From assembly GCA_013397455.1 (NCBI GenBank), contig VYZB01000057.1, forward strand, positions 1,637,401-1,701,400: a stretch of DNA of 64,000 bases. The letters run 5' to 3'. Positions 51,785 through 64,000 of this stretch are shown here, one piece after another. Below the pieces are notes generated by a model, which saw only the letters and a program-made list of their open reading frames with translations, did not search any database and was not told where the DNA came from. This stretch comes from Crotophaga sulcirostris. Its lineage: Eukaryota; Chordata; Aves; Cuculiformes; Crotophagidae. How positions within the stretch are numbered: position 1 is the stretch's first letter; each line of letters opens with the position of its first letter. A program made the position numbers and the translations under genes.

Positions 51785-54700
51785 TAGAATTGCATAGGTG
51801 TCTAGATGTGTGAGATTTCTCTCATTAATGAAAATGTTGATGGCCTTATCATACATGAGATTGTGACATACCTGAAAATATAGTAGTTGTTACCAAACAG
51901 AATATGAGGAAACCCTGCTTTGATTACTAACTGTTCAGCAAACTGAGAAGGTCTACACAACAACAAATTACAAAGTGGAACATATGAAATAATTATGTGC
52001 AAAACTGGAAGAAAATACTTTGCCTCTCAACCAGGATGATCTTGAAAGAAATTTCCTATAAACAGTTTAAATATTTTTTTTTACATTCCATAACATTCTC
52101 CTTTGTTATCTACACTTATTACGAAGTGTACTTCCCTGATAGTTTTTTTGTCATTGTTGCATTGCATATTCATTTGCACTAGTCCCATCTGATCCTAAAA
52201 TGATATGCATTTATACAGCAGGTGTCTGATTGTGAAGAGTAGTAGATGTGAGACAAATCACAGACTTTCACTCCCAATAGGATTCAATAAAGCTGCATGA
52301 AGCTGCGTGAATCCAAACAACACATTATCGCGGCGGAAATTATATTGTGCTTCCCAAAAATACTAACCTCAGGCAAGCAAGATTTTCAAGTCTTACTTTT
52401 TATTTTCCTGTCAAGGGAAGTAACAGAGACGTGAGTGGACAATTTGTATGGCACAGCTCTAGACTTTTGCACAGCAGTGGTGCGGAAAATTGTAGGTTCT
52501 GTTGATCCAACAGAGAAACTCCTGGAAAGATGGAGGCAACAGACCTTGCCCACTAGTTATTACTGATGCTTGGTATCAGTTATGTATTAACTATAGTATG
52601 CCTGGGACTCTAACCCAAAATATCATGAGCATACATTCATAAAAAAAAATGTTTATTCAAGTTTTGAATGAATATGTTGAATCCTATATTTACAAATATC
52701 AGTACCTCAACTTTGGATGTAACCAGCATGATTTCAGAATTAAGAAATGTAGACCTCCAGTGAAAATTATGCTTCACAGTCTTGCACAAAATGGAGAATC
52801 TCTAACAATTAATACATCGCTTTTCCTGTACAGCAAATTTAATAATTTGGTGATACAAAAGTTTGGCCTGCTGATACCTGAAAATCATAGCAGAGCTTAA
52901 TTTTTGACATAAGATGTCTGTATTTTCGGCATAAGCATGCTTACATCTTACATTATATTTTATTTCCCAAGTGCATAAATTGTTGATAGAAAAAGATAAA
53001 TGATAGTTTGACCATATAATCAGAATTTATTTGGTCTGCCATATGTGCAGACAGAACTGCTGCCTCTACTCTTGGATATGTCTGAGGTTTTCAAAGCACT
53101 TGTTTTACTGTTCCGTTCATATATCTCAAAGACTTTACAACCTGCTGTATACAGATGGTCCTCTGAAGGTTTGGAGAAATAGTACTTTCAGGAGGGACTG
53201 TTTATGCATGCTGTAAGAGAAGTCATTGAATAAAATACAACAACCCCAGGGGCTGCCATCAGTGAGTTACTGAGCCCTGCTCTTTTTGGTTTTCCATATG
53301 CTGTCATAAATCTTCCATTCTTTTCAGCACAGTAGCCTAAAGGATGGGTAAAAAGGGTGGATGGTTTGGCATTGCCCAGGGTCTGGACTGCTCAGCTGGC
53401 AGAGGAAGCTGGTGCTGCTGCAGGGGTGCGGAGCTGAGGCCTCCTGCCCACAGGGAGGCAACTGGGAGATGCTGTTTGACAGAGGCAACTACTGCTCAGT
53501 CCCCATCAGAGGCCATGGGATGCTAATGGGATGCAGGTGTCTTCTGCTGAGCTTAAGAGGCACTGAGTCACCTTAGGAAGGTGCCTTGTCTTTCTCTTCC
53601 CATTGACTCCTTACTTTTATGGGTCAGTTTTTAGATATTATTTTGTCTAATTAGGCAATCTCTTATGTTTTATTGGCGAATCGTTACCCTCAAACAAATA
53701 TTTAGTTCAACTGCATAAGGCACCCAGGAATTGCTTCCCATCCTGTAAAACACAGCCCCCAGTCCTGGGGGTAATGGTAGAGTGGTGTGTGCACCAGGGC
53801 TGTACAGTTTTCTATTGATAAAAGATAATCTTTTAAAATCCTGGGGCTATCCCAAGTGTTACAGAGAATTCTGATGAGCAGCTTACTGAAAGATAGACTG
53901 TTCCCGAGGAGCTGTCAAGCCTTGAAGAATTGTGCCAGAACTCCCTAGCTGTGCCCTCCACACCTCAGTGAGCCCAAATTGTTCAATTACTCTTGTAGCT
54001 TTTTGGAGGCATGGGAGATTTGTTCATCTTTCACAGTGGAGGATCTGTCAAGATGTCTGGCTGACAACCCCACACACACACCTTTTCCTATCACAAAGTA
54101 TTTATTTTTTTCACATAAAGTTATATAAGAAATGGCCTTCCTTTCCATTTTGCATCATAGCTACTGGCTGTGTGTGGAGCATGGACATTGATAAGGAGCC
54201 CACATCCAGAGTCTTGTACAGTGTTCAGCTAAGTCTACCTGGAACAAGACTGCAACGGAGGACAAAGTAATTTTTCTGTCTCTTTGTTTCTCCAGTAGAA
54301 GGTGGAGGGACAGCCATCCTCCCCCAACCATAGGTTATAAAGATGCCAAGCCTGCTTTCATCTATATAAGAAGACAGAACTTCTTTGGGATGATTATTCT
54401 GGTGAGAAACAGGTGAGCTCTAATATAATCCATTGCTTCTAGGATGCTCCTTTGCTAAGGAATTGGCTAAATCAAAATATTTCCTAAGACCAAGTAAAAT
54501 CCTAGTGTCCTGTAGAATATTTTAGGATTTATTGTAGACATCGTTGCACAGGCTAAGGTCAAGTCAGACCTTTATGGGACCTCTCTATATCAGCAACAAT
54601 CAGCCTTTATGGCCATACAAGTCCTGCATCAAAAATCTTCCCATAGACAAGATCCAAAATGTAAATCCCCTTTCCTCATGTAGCATAGAGTGCTGCTGTG

Positions 54701-56067
54701 GCAGAGTGCTTGTCCAGGGATTCACAGTAACACAACCCTGCCCCGTCCTGCAGTGCAGCATGGAAACAGGAAGTTTCACAAGAGATGCTACTTTGGCATT
54801 CATGTCTCTCAAAATAAGAGGGGTTGTCTGCTAACACAGTGAAATGATAAATGTGAAGTGTATATATTTTAGACTACTCAGATTGGCTAGTAACTAATAA
54901 GTTTGGATATTGGCTACTAATTTAAAAAAAATTAAAGATCAGGTTGTGCAACTAGCCCAGGCTATTATAATAATTTAAAAAAAAAAAAAGTAAAATTTCA
55001 AGCTTCATGAGGTTTTGGTCTTTATTTCAACTGCTGTTACCCTCATTTAGCCTCTTGACAGGGTTGCTGGCCTGAGACTTCCTTCTGAAGTTAATGGTCT
55101 GTGGCCATAGTCTTCAGATGATGAAAAATTTCTCTTCCTTTGTGACTGAGCACTCAATTTGGCTTACATTTACACCTGTACAATTCAATTAGCATGGAGG
55201 TAATTAAGAAAAAAAACATTAACAATGCCTCTACAACTTTCAATCTTTGGGTTTTTAAAGTACCATATGGAAATTACTTCAATGTAGCAGAAATGAAACA
55301 CATGTAAATATTAATTATCTATTTTGAGGTATGCAGTACTCTGAATACGTGGTATTCAGCAGATACTGCATTTTTTTGCTGATTTTGGAGAACTTCCAAG
55401 CTGTATGAATGCTTTATGTACAACTGTGAAGGCAACTCAGACCAGTTTCTGTAAGACAATCTTCATAACCATTCAAAGGAACCAAGTAGCGATTCCAGTC
55501 CCATCTTGCAAATATTTTCAGTGCACTTTGTAATAAAGAAAAATTTAAATTCAGGACAAGAGTGAGTTTCAACTCATGAACAGACTGTAGTATTTTGAAA
55601 AAAATGTTTAGTAGCAAGGAGCCTTGCTGCTGAAATTGGCTCTTTTTGCTGTCCAGTATCTCTATCACTGGTGGGCCTAGCCATGTCTGCACAGGTCAGA
55701 CAGACTGCTCAAATGTCTAACACAACACTGGAAGACTTTTTGTGTTTTCTTTAAAGAGGAGAAAGAGAAAACAAGAGCCAATGAAAATATGCAAGCAATA
55801 TACTCATGACTACATTTGAAGAAAAATAATGCAATCTCATTAAATTTATCAGCAGAATCAAGATTAATATAGATGTCTATGATAACAGTAGTAAATTAGG
55901 TTCCTTATCCAGATACAAAACATGTGTTCCATTTGATCTTACAACTTTCTGATGAAAGTCTCAGCAAGCCTCAGAGTTTAATCTTATTTGACTTTTAACT
56001 GCCTGCTTCTCCTCTCCTGTTGTCTTTTTTTGGTTGTGTAACCAAATTTGTAACCAAACAAGATCAC
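51785..56067. other. Non-coding sequence, no gene seen
   Basis: Mostly AT-rich unique DNA with a 13-A run at 54977-54989. A GC-richer patch at about 53.23-53.58 kb, preceded by a pyrimidine tract and CAG, has two overlapping short frames but no known domain. It was considered as an exon and not called. Confidence 0.45.
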
Positions 56068-56502
56068 AGTATCACAGTATCACCAGGTTGGAAGGGACCT
56101 CTGAGATCATCAAGTCCAACCTATAAGCCAACACTAACACCATCTCATCACCTAAACCATGGCACTGAGTGCCTCATCCAGTCTTCCCTTAAACACATCC
56201 AGGGTCGGCGACTCCACCACCTCCCTGGGCAGCGCATTCCAGTGGACAATCACCCTTTCAGTGAAGAACTTCTTCCTAACATCAAGTCTAAACCTCCCCT
56301 GACGAAGCTTAAGTCCGTGCCCTCTAGTTCTGTCACTGGTCACCTGTGAGAAGAGACCAACGCCTGCTTGACTACAACCTCCTTTTAGGTAGTTGTAGAG
56401 AGCAATAAGGTCACCCCTGAGCCTCCTCTTCTCCAGACTAAACAGCCCCAGCTCCCTCAGTCGCTCCTCATAGGGCTTGTGCTCCAGCCCCTTCACCATC
56501 TG
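56068..56502 (-). mobile_element. CR1 LINE, young 5'-truncated copy
   Basis: On the minus strand an open frame of about 115 codons runs from [19 protein letters not shown] through [37 protein letters not shown] and [20 protein letters not shown] to [13 protein letters not shown]. This is the C-terminal end of CR1 ORF2. It is followed by the 3' untranslated end, which on the plus strand reads TATCACCAGGTTGGAAGGGA then CCTCTGAGATCATCAAGTCC. The copy terminates in tandem ATACTGTG-type octamers, the 3' hallmark of CR1. It has no stop codons and few differences from the family pattern, so it is the youngest CR1 in the window. The 5' truncation at about 56502 removes everything upstream of the C-terminus, so it is non-autonomous. 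CR1 insertions lack clear target-site duplications, consistent with none being visible. Confidence 0.95.
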
Positions 56503-58483
56503 TTTTATTTGATGTTTTATTTGAACCCCATATTGGCTCTGAACAAACTGGGAGGAAAAAGAAACCATACATGTTGCATTGGTGCTTTCTCAGATAGAAT
56601 GGAAGAATCCTAAAAATGCTGATTCATAATAGGAAACTAAATTATTTTTAAGCAACGACTCACAATTGAATTATAAAGTTCAACAAGGTTAAAAGAATGG
56701 CAAAACAAAGAAGCCATGTGTGCTTTTCACTGTCTGCATTTTCCATCAGACCCTAATAATTATGCAGCCCTGTGAGCGCAGTTAATATAACGGACGCTCA
56801 GAAGCTATACTCCATGGCTATGGACTGTGATTGCTCTATAACAACATTAAGCCCATCACTTGATATTAGAAAGAAATAACTATATCAGTGCATTTGAGGT
56901 TTCTTTCTTTTCATAGAGTTACCTTTCTTTAAAGGATTTTCCTGACAGACAACACACTTGTCTTTTTAAAGAAGCAATATAATTAGCTTCCTCCCACCCC
57001 ACGATTACTTGTTTCTCTTGTCTCTGGGTTGATCTAAGAAATGAGTGATGGAAATGTTCGCTCCAAGTTAGCACAATAGCAGCAGAGGCAAAACTGCTGC
57101 CTTGATTTAGTGGGTCAGGAGGGTCCCTGTGGATGCAGGAACCCCAGGCACGTAGCCCCGTTGCTAGGGAACTGTATTGATCCTTTCCAGCATCTTCACT
57201 GACACCCTCTCCGCTACGCTGTGATTGAACACCACCCTTTACAGGAGTGGGAGAGTTAGAAGCTCTGGCTTGGCTTTAATATTTATGAAGTAAACGTTTT
57301 AACCATTGAAGCTTTAAATGTCTAATGCTCTTTTCTTTTTCCAGAGCTTGCCTTTGGGAATATCTTGATCACTCTAGTAGGGAAAATTACTTCATGTTGG
57401 AGGCAGATAGCTTATTTTCTCTAAGCTAAATGCAGCAGTAGGAGATTTAACGTGCACACAAAAATAATTAAAGTATATTTTTCCTCATTTACTTTAATTC
57501 TCTTATTATTCCAAGATAATCTACATTTAAAATACATCATGCCATTGTTTTAACTGAAAATCATCAAAATCAGATTGAAAGGTATATCAGGCTATTTTGA
57601 ATATTTTTATATAAGCTAAAATAGAAGGCATAATATGCAGTGTGTACATATAGTGAACTCTATTAGGCAGAAAGTGTTGGCATAGGCCAGCAGGGCATTG
57701 TGGAAAATTCTCACTACCCTTACCCAGGGGAATAAGGATTGCAAGTTATGTATCTTTAGTTAGCTAATTTAGGGGTTCAACACTGTGCATCTACAATTGG
57801 AGGCTTTTAATGTCAAGCTTTTTAAGAAGGTGCTAGCTGACTTGTAGCTTTGTTCCTACATGTCTAGCTCATATGCAGCCTGGAGGCTACATCCTCAGAA
57901 AGTTTGTCCTCTCTGGGGAAGGTTGGCCTTGCAGATATCTCAGCTGTTGCAGACAGTGCGCAAATATACTCTATCAAACAATATAATTGCAGATGATACA
58001 GCACCTGAGTCCTGTCCCAGTAAATCCTCAGGGAATACTTATTTATAGAAAGGCAATGCCACAAAGCTTCACAGATTAGGGTGGTTATCAGATGATATGA
58101 AGCCAAAATGAGACAACATTAAACCATTCTGCACCATCTTTCCTACAGTAGAGACCAGAGGCTGAATAGCTGATAGTTCTCCAGATTAAATATGAAAAAT
58201 TCTCCATGTGAATTTTAAAAGTCTCCACTCCATAAGAAGTAAATAAAAACTATATACTTAAGTAAACTCCTGTTGATTTTACTTCTGTATTAAAACCAAT
58301 AATATGAAATGTATGTGAGATGATCAGTCTCTTGGGATCCTTCTTATAAGTACTCAATGCTGGCAGACAGTGTCTAGCAGTAGCCTTAGAAATTGAAATA
58401 ATCTCTTTAATTAGACATGAGATGCCCGATACAGATGTGCATGACAGATCCCACTGTGACCCGAGGGAAATAATTGTAACACA
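56503..58483. other. Non-coding sequence, no gene seen
   Basis: Unique sequence. An RFX-like half-palindrome GTTGCTAGGGAAC lies at 57160-57172 within a GC-richer patch (about 57.0-57.25 kb). No exon, RNA gene or transposon was recognised. Confidence 0.45.
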
Positions 58484-58538
58484 AACTCGATAGTCTTAAA
58501 AGATCTTTTTCAACTTAAGCAATTCTGTGATTCTGTAA
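58484..58538 (+). mobile_element. CR1 LINE 3' tail fragment
   Basis: ACTCGATAGTCTTAAAAGATC then TTTTTCAACTTAAGCAATTC, ending in ATTCTGTGATTCTGTAA, matches the CR1 3' terminus (GACTCGATGATCTTAAAGGTC, then TTTTCCAACC and ATTCTGTG octamers). Only about 55 bp remain, which is an extreme 5' truncation or the decayed end of a longer copy. Confidence 0.75.
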
Positions 58539-59744
58539 GGAGAAGAGACCTCTGTAAGCAAGAACAAATTTATCAGAAGAGTTATGGGGACAGTTACTCC
58601 CTAACATCTTTAAACAATCTGGTGCATACTTAGGTCACATGATAAGAAATGCTGCTTTGTGCTGTTTTGCTGTCCTCCTCATTATTGGGAAGGCCATATC
58701 CTGCCCTGCATCCAGTCCTGTCTATTAGGAAGCCCACAGCGACATCACCCTCTGCGGCCCCTAGACACTAATGCAAAAAGTCAGGCTTGTGAAAGGATTC
58801 CCTGGAAGTCAGCCAGCAGTTCACACCACATTAACACATGCAAAAATTTTTGGTATTAATATCATGTGCTTGTGCAGAATTCGGTCTGGTTAACAAAAAC
58901 CCTGTATCACTAACCTAAATCATGCTGAGTATCCTACAGTTAACTAAACTTCTCTGATTGGAAAACAAAATGAATAAACAGAAGAGTCAATTTACTTAAA
59001 ATTAAAATACGCAACATGCTTGTGCTTTGTATAACGCGTAAGCAAGTACTAAAGGATCTGCCTTCAATCTTTCTTCTTCATCTAAAATAAATTCTCATTT
59101 TTCCCTTTTTCAAAGCTAATCTTTTCCCACTCACTCTAGTATTCAGTGTTATTACATTAGAGACCATGAATTAGGACCATGGCTCTTAACATAGTACTGA
59201 GGTTCATTTTTCTTATGCCCTTATAAATAACAATGTTATATCATTTTCCATAGCATGAAAGATAATGGTCTTCAAAGAAACTCTTCAAACTATACTGCTA
59301 GCACTCAAACTAGTGTTCTTTCCTAATACAGCACTGACATGATAATAGCATAATACCTCAGGCCATTAAGTCTATTGAAAGTAAATTATTACCATCAGAC
59401 ACGATAAAACCTAGTCAGATGCATTAACAACCTTACATTCTGTCTTGATAACACTACTAAAATAGTGATTGCCTCTGTTTAGCTTTGCATAACATTTGTT
59501 ATCTGTTTCCTCTTGAAATGAGTTGGACAAACGTCCTACCCGAGTCACTGCACAGAAATCATTTTGGGAAAAAGGCCGCAGTATAATATTTGGGTGCTGA
59601 TCTAAAGTGCAGTGAACTCAATGGGGAACCTGCTTTGAGCTGCAATGTCTTCAACTCTCTGCGTTCTATCTCATGTAATTAATAACAGAGATATTAAAAA
59701 TTCTGCTTCCCCTAAAAGCTGCTGATTTGTGCATAAATGGAAAA
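58539..59744. other. Non-coding sequence, no gene seen
   Basis: AT-rich unique sequence; nothing recognised. Confidence 0.5.
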
Positions 59745-59792
59745 TATACATACATGTATATACTTGTGTACATGTATTATGCACACACACAT
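59745..59792. repeat. Degenerate TA/CA/TG dinucleotide tract
   Basis: Alternating purine-pyrimidine sequence with TATACATACATG, TATATAC, GTGTACATGTA and GCACACACACAT pieces. It is an eroded compound microsatellite and could adopt Z-form structure, but no function is implied. Confidence 0.65.
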
Positions 59793-62700
59793 TTGTTTCA
59801 CTTTTCCCATGAATTCCCTAAAAGCTGTTTACACACCAGGTTTTTAAAAAATTTCTCTAATGACTGATACAGACAAATCTTATAAAAAGGATTGTTAGAC
59901 ACATCTGAGAAACTGAGAAACAAGGTTGAAAGAATTTGTTAGATGTGTCTCTTTTTCATTGCTGAGAAATTTACCTTTCTTTTTTAACTTAAGGTGGGTA
60001 TAAGTGAGAAAAGTTATTGCATTTTCTGAAAGTGGCTGTCAGTTTCCTGGTGTTTTTTAATATCTATTTTATGAGCAGAACATGCAAGTTGTCTGACAAG
60101 TATCTAAGTAGTATAATTTACTTGCAGAAATATAAGAAGTCATAACACAAAACTTTAGAATTTACTAGATTTTCATCTAAGACTCTGGACCAAGGAATGG
60201 CAGACTTTTATCTGACGCATCAGTCTAGGCACCACTGTGTATAGGATAGGGAAGTAACACCAAAAAAGATCAGTTTCAGCAGCTGTCAGTTCTGTTCCCA
60301 GACACAATCAATTAAGCAAATGGTAACAGTATAGTCTGTGGACATTTACTCACCAGTAGATTTGACAAGACCCACAACTACTTGTAGAGGTTGACAAATC
60401 CATCTTAGCAAACAAGTCTAAGTCACACTTAACTCTGGCTGCTACAAAAACTTCAGGCATGGATACCTGCCACCCTGCTGGGGTCACACACTGTTGGTGT
60501 GCATGTGATAAACTAGAAGTAGTTTCCCACCTCCACTGTTGTGTCAGACTTTGCACCTGTCCCTGTAAGTAAATAGATTCTTTCTTGATCAAAGCAGTTA
60601 ACTGAGCTGTTCTCCATAACACTGTCTACTACTTTATTCTTATTCAAAGCTGCATGGTTTCACTGGGGGTGTTAGTGTCAAAATCTCTGCAGAGTGATGA
60701 TGCTCACTGCTTAGCATTCAACTCTGGAGCTTCTCAGAGTGGAATTGTGAAGGTATCTGGCTGCCTGTCAAAAACATTGGCCTGGATGAATTGCAGCTGC
60801 CTGGAACCGTATGGTAAATAAGACCAAAAGCTTCTACTGAGAGTTTACAGGCTCTGGGCAAACATGTTCACTCAGTCATTACATCTGACAGCTTGTAGCC
60901 CTCAAGTGATCCTTGTGATTTTTAACAAAACTTCAACTTCTTTCCTCTCAATGAGTTTAGCTGTGTTAAATCTTTCTCAGGAAGATGGGGTTTCTTTTTT
61001 GTGAAGATTTTTTCTATATGCTTTCAGTAGGAGAAGGTGGTGATAGCAACTCAGGCTCTCACACATAGCTTCCCTCAACCAGATAACTAAGATTTTTTTG
61101 TTCCCTTTTCCCTCCAAATAATATATTTTACTAGCCAGACAGAAGATCAGAATTAATACAGCCTCTGTAGCTTCCCAGAGCCGTGATGTTGGGTAGAAGT
61201 TCAAGTTAAGCAGTGTGTGGGTAGAGGAAACAGGGCACACATGCCTTAGCCTCTGCTTGGAACCCTTGGAAGTCAGCACTGGCAGGAAGCATATCTGACA
61301 GAGAAAATGTGACATTGGTTGGGCTTTAAAATTCTGCTTGTCTTTTCTCCCTTTTTCCTCATTTGCAGAGACGTCTGATTTTAAGTATTCGGAGTTACCA
61401 TCCCTTAAGTGTCATTAACGAAATTACTGATTTTATCATTTGTCTACTTTAGAGAGAGCACTATTTAAAGGTATTCCTTAACTCATGACTAAGTCCAGAG
61501 GGAACTCAACAGTATTGGGATATTAAAGATTGAAGATAAGCATTTTCTAAGAATGCCCTATGTGTCCAAACAATCACTGGTAAAAGCTTTTGCAAGCTAT
61601 TTAAGATGACATTGTCCCCCATTTTCTGACAAACTGGAAGCATTAAGAACAACTTCATAAGAGAAAGATAGGGAAAACTAATTGACATAGAAAAGTCAAA
61701 GGGATGTAAATGTGCTGTTTTCATGATGGGAAATATCTTCATGGCTGAAAAAGAAATGAGGCAGTTTATTGGAGATATTAATATTAAAAAAGCATGCTAT
61801 TAGCATTAACATCTAATTTCCTTAATACAGAGTTAATTACAGTGCAACATTTCTTCTAAATCATTTTCTTATTAACACCCACCCAATCTGAAATAACTCC
61901 CCAGCACTTACCTCAGATATCTCTGTGAATACTGAACATATTTGTTATACTTTGTCCTGTTGTAATGAAGCTGCAGTGGATTCATAATGATCAGATACTT
62001 AGAATAAACAGTGAGCATTGAGAAAACTCTGCCTTCTGCTTGTGTGAGCACAGTAAAATACCAGGGGTACACAGTTCCTCAAACTGGACAGATATTAAGG
62101 CTGAGGGAAAATTATCTACCTTTTCTAGTTGCAAGGAGGATCAATTGTGAACATGTGCCAAAATGCTGACTTGAATTCATCTCACAATCAGAGGATAGTA
62201 CCAGAACTGATTTGGTGTATCAACTATTCAGTCAATGTTCCTTTGGGGAGAGGTTAGCTTGTTGACTCTTTGATATGTTGGACTGCATCCTTCACCATAT
62301 GAGTAGAAAATTTTAAGAATTCCCTCTCTCACTTGGCTTTTTTGTTTCAAAACATTTACCAATGGAAAAAAAAATTCAAGGGTTCTAGTAAATTGGACTA
62401 GAAGAAATAAAGGAATCAGTGCCTCACCAAGGGAAGAGGTGTGTGATGACAATGTATCATACCTAGATACTGACAGGAGTTTTTAGAAGATGTTATTCTA
62501 GAAAGAACTTAATGGGAAAAGATGACTAGAGATTGATTCAACCATTATGATTAGATTGTTTGCATTGTAATCAACATATAAGAAAATGTACATACCTAAC
62601 TTTGTTAGAAAACTCTATCATTACACGTTTTTCTGTGCACACGTCATAACTGTTAGAAACTCTGTCATTAGAAAACTGTATATTATCTACACTAAAAAGG

Positions 62701-64000
62701 AATGCATATGAGAACATGTATTTTTTACCATGGTATTTTCTAGCTTTGGTGTTCAGCTGACTGCACTGCATTCTATGTATAATATTTTTTTGGAATTTAA
62801 TTTATTCAATATTTTATAACAGCAAATCTCAATGTCACAGTCAGTAGCTGAAACGGCTTCTATAATGTGACATATGATATGTCACAGGTGACACTGAAGA
62901 CTCACCCTGGGCCATTTAAAATGCTGGTCACAGCAAATACTGATGTACAGTAGATGGTAGTCATGGAAACCAGTCAGAGATCACCATTTTTTTTTTCTAA
63001 CAAACCTAGTTCCAAAGGGTGTATTTTCTCTTACTCTGGGGGAACAGTGTGCTCTAGTATCTAACAAATTATCCATTAGTTGTTTTTAAAAGCAATGCAA
63101 TTTTAAAAATCCCTTGCAGATGCTGCACAGCACTCATTTCTGAACACTAAAGACCACATGCTATTAAAGCATGCTATAGGCTCAAAAACCTCCCTGGGGA
63201 ATGCAGCAAATGTGTGAAGCACAATCAGAGCACACCATGGGCTGCACCAAGAGGAGGCAGGTCTGCTACTGCCAGCTTCTCCTCGTTTCCAGGCACTCCT
63301 GAAGAGACTAAAAAATTGAGTCAAATGAATGAGCAAAGTGGCAGGGAAGAGAGTCAGCCAGGCAGATGGGGAATGTGTGCAAGACAGGAGATAATGGGTG
63401 GAGTCATACCTTTTGTAAAGCCAAGATGCAAGGTATGATTTAATGCTTGGAGCCTGGAAACAGGGCAGTCAGAATCTCTTGGTAAATAAGGGCTTTGCTG
63501 TAAAATTTGCACTGTGGAAATTGAAGTTTTCTAGGAGGAAACTGATTTAGAACATACCTTTCATAGGAAAAAAAAGTACCTTTATAAGCTCTTTGACAAA
63601 GCATTAAAATCAGGTACTGAAAAGCAAAAATAAGTTCTCCCCAGGAGAGTGGTAAGTGGTCCCTGGGGAGATGTGTTGTCCAGCTTGAGCTCTCTCATGA
63701 CAAAGATCTGTCAGTTCCCGTGGCTGCAAAAAGTGAGCAGGAAGATCTGACTGAGGATACATTTGTAGATCAGGTTAAATGTAAGCCCTATAGCTATCAG
63801 AAGTGTAGGGATGGAGAGAAGGCAGGAGAAAAACCTCCCCTTCCTTTCGCAGGGAGCCTACTTCTCCCTCTATCCAGATCTGTGAGGCGGCACATCTCCT
63901 CTGTGTCTAGTTTGGTGAGATGCTTTGAGCCAGCTCTGCAGGTAGGAGAAAAAACAAGGAAAAGGACATCAAATGTACAGAAGAAGAAAATCAAACAAAG
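59793..64000. other. Non-coding sequence, no gene seen
   Basis: Short frames on both strands (up to about 110 codons, minus strand near 61.0-61.3 kb) lack motifs. A 21-bp odd palindrome lies at 62866-62886. No transposon or RNA gene was recognised up to the window edge. Confidence 0.45.
62866..62886. repeat. 21-bp perfect inverted repeat
   Basis: The arms TGTGACATAT and ATATGTCACA are exact reverse complements around a central G. A further TGTCACA lies about 30 bases upstream at 62833. This is longer than most chance palindromes; it could be a dimer binding site or a small cruciform-prone sequence. Confidence 0.9.

Noticed and set aside
51492..51856. Open frames crossing the N run
   Set aside because: Artefact of unknown bases in the assembly gap.
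53230..53580. Possible exon after a pyrimidine tract and CAG
   Set aside because: Two overlapping frames, neither with a recognisable domain; no convincing donor site was identified.
56020..56349. 109-codon plus-strand open frame
   Set aside because: It is the antisense shadow of the minus-strand CR1 ORF2 C-terminus and 3' end.

Overview
The window looks like non-coding DNA from a bird. It is AT-rich and CpG-poor and is interrupted by stop codons in every frame. It carries several fragments of CR1 LINE retrotransposons, the dominant interspersed repeat of avian genomes. No CpG island, tRNA, rRNA, operon-like layout or recognisable exon of a known protein gene was found, so this is most likely intergenic sequence (a gene-poor stretch) or part of a very long intron. 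The 3'-terminal motif of the youngest CR1 copy (repeats of ATACTGTG) is compatible with a modern bird, but the species cannot be fixed from what is here.

Layout. 1-10 kb: unique AT-rich sequence with a small 10-bp tandem repeat (3501-3541), a TTTTATTTG-type repeat (3891-3940) and A/C-rich low complexity (6427-6489). 10.1 kb: a CR1 3' end stub. 11.6-12.64 kb: the only non-repeat region with coding-like character, two long open stretches in different frames, here called a possible decayed gene or retrocopy of unknown identity. 12.7-25 kb: unique sequence with a degenerate minisatellite (16.93-17.02 kb), palindromes at 19.85 and 20.35 kb, and two blocks that look like conserved non-coding elements. 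25.13-26.35 kb: an old CR1 copy in minus orientation that keeps recognisable pieces of endonuclease, reverse transcriptase and 3' end but has lost internal segments. 26.4-39 kb: unique sequence with a CTCF-like motif at 36.72 kb. 39.05-39.44 kb: another decayed CR1 3' end. 39.4-49.5 kb: unique sequence with a consensus-perfect RFX X-box (42.29 kb) and a duplicated AGGTCA half-site (46.92 kb). 49.49-50.53 kb: a plus-strand CR1 covering the RT palm to the 3' end. 51,550-51,784: an assembly gap of Ns. 56.07-56.50 kb: a short 5'-truncated, minus-strand, relatively young CR1 with its C-terminal frame still open. 58.48 kb: a CR1 3' tail. The rest to 64 kb is unremarkable.

No set of genes acting together is visible. 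The CR1 copies are all 5'-truncated or internally deleted and cannot be autonomous. I did not find a previously undescribed system. The best leads are the unidentified open frames at 11.6-12.6 kb and a few candidate regulatory motifs, all needing database or alignment evidence that I cannot produce.
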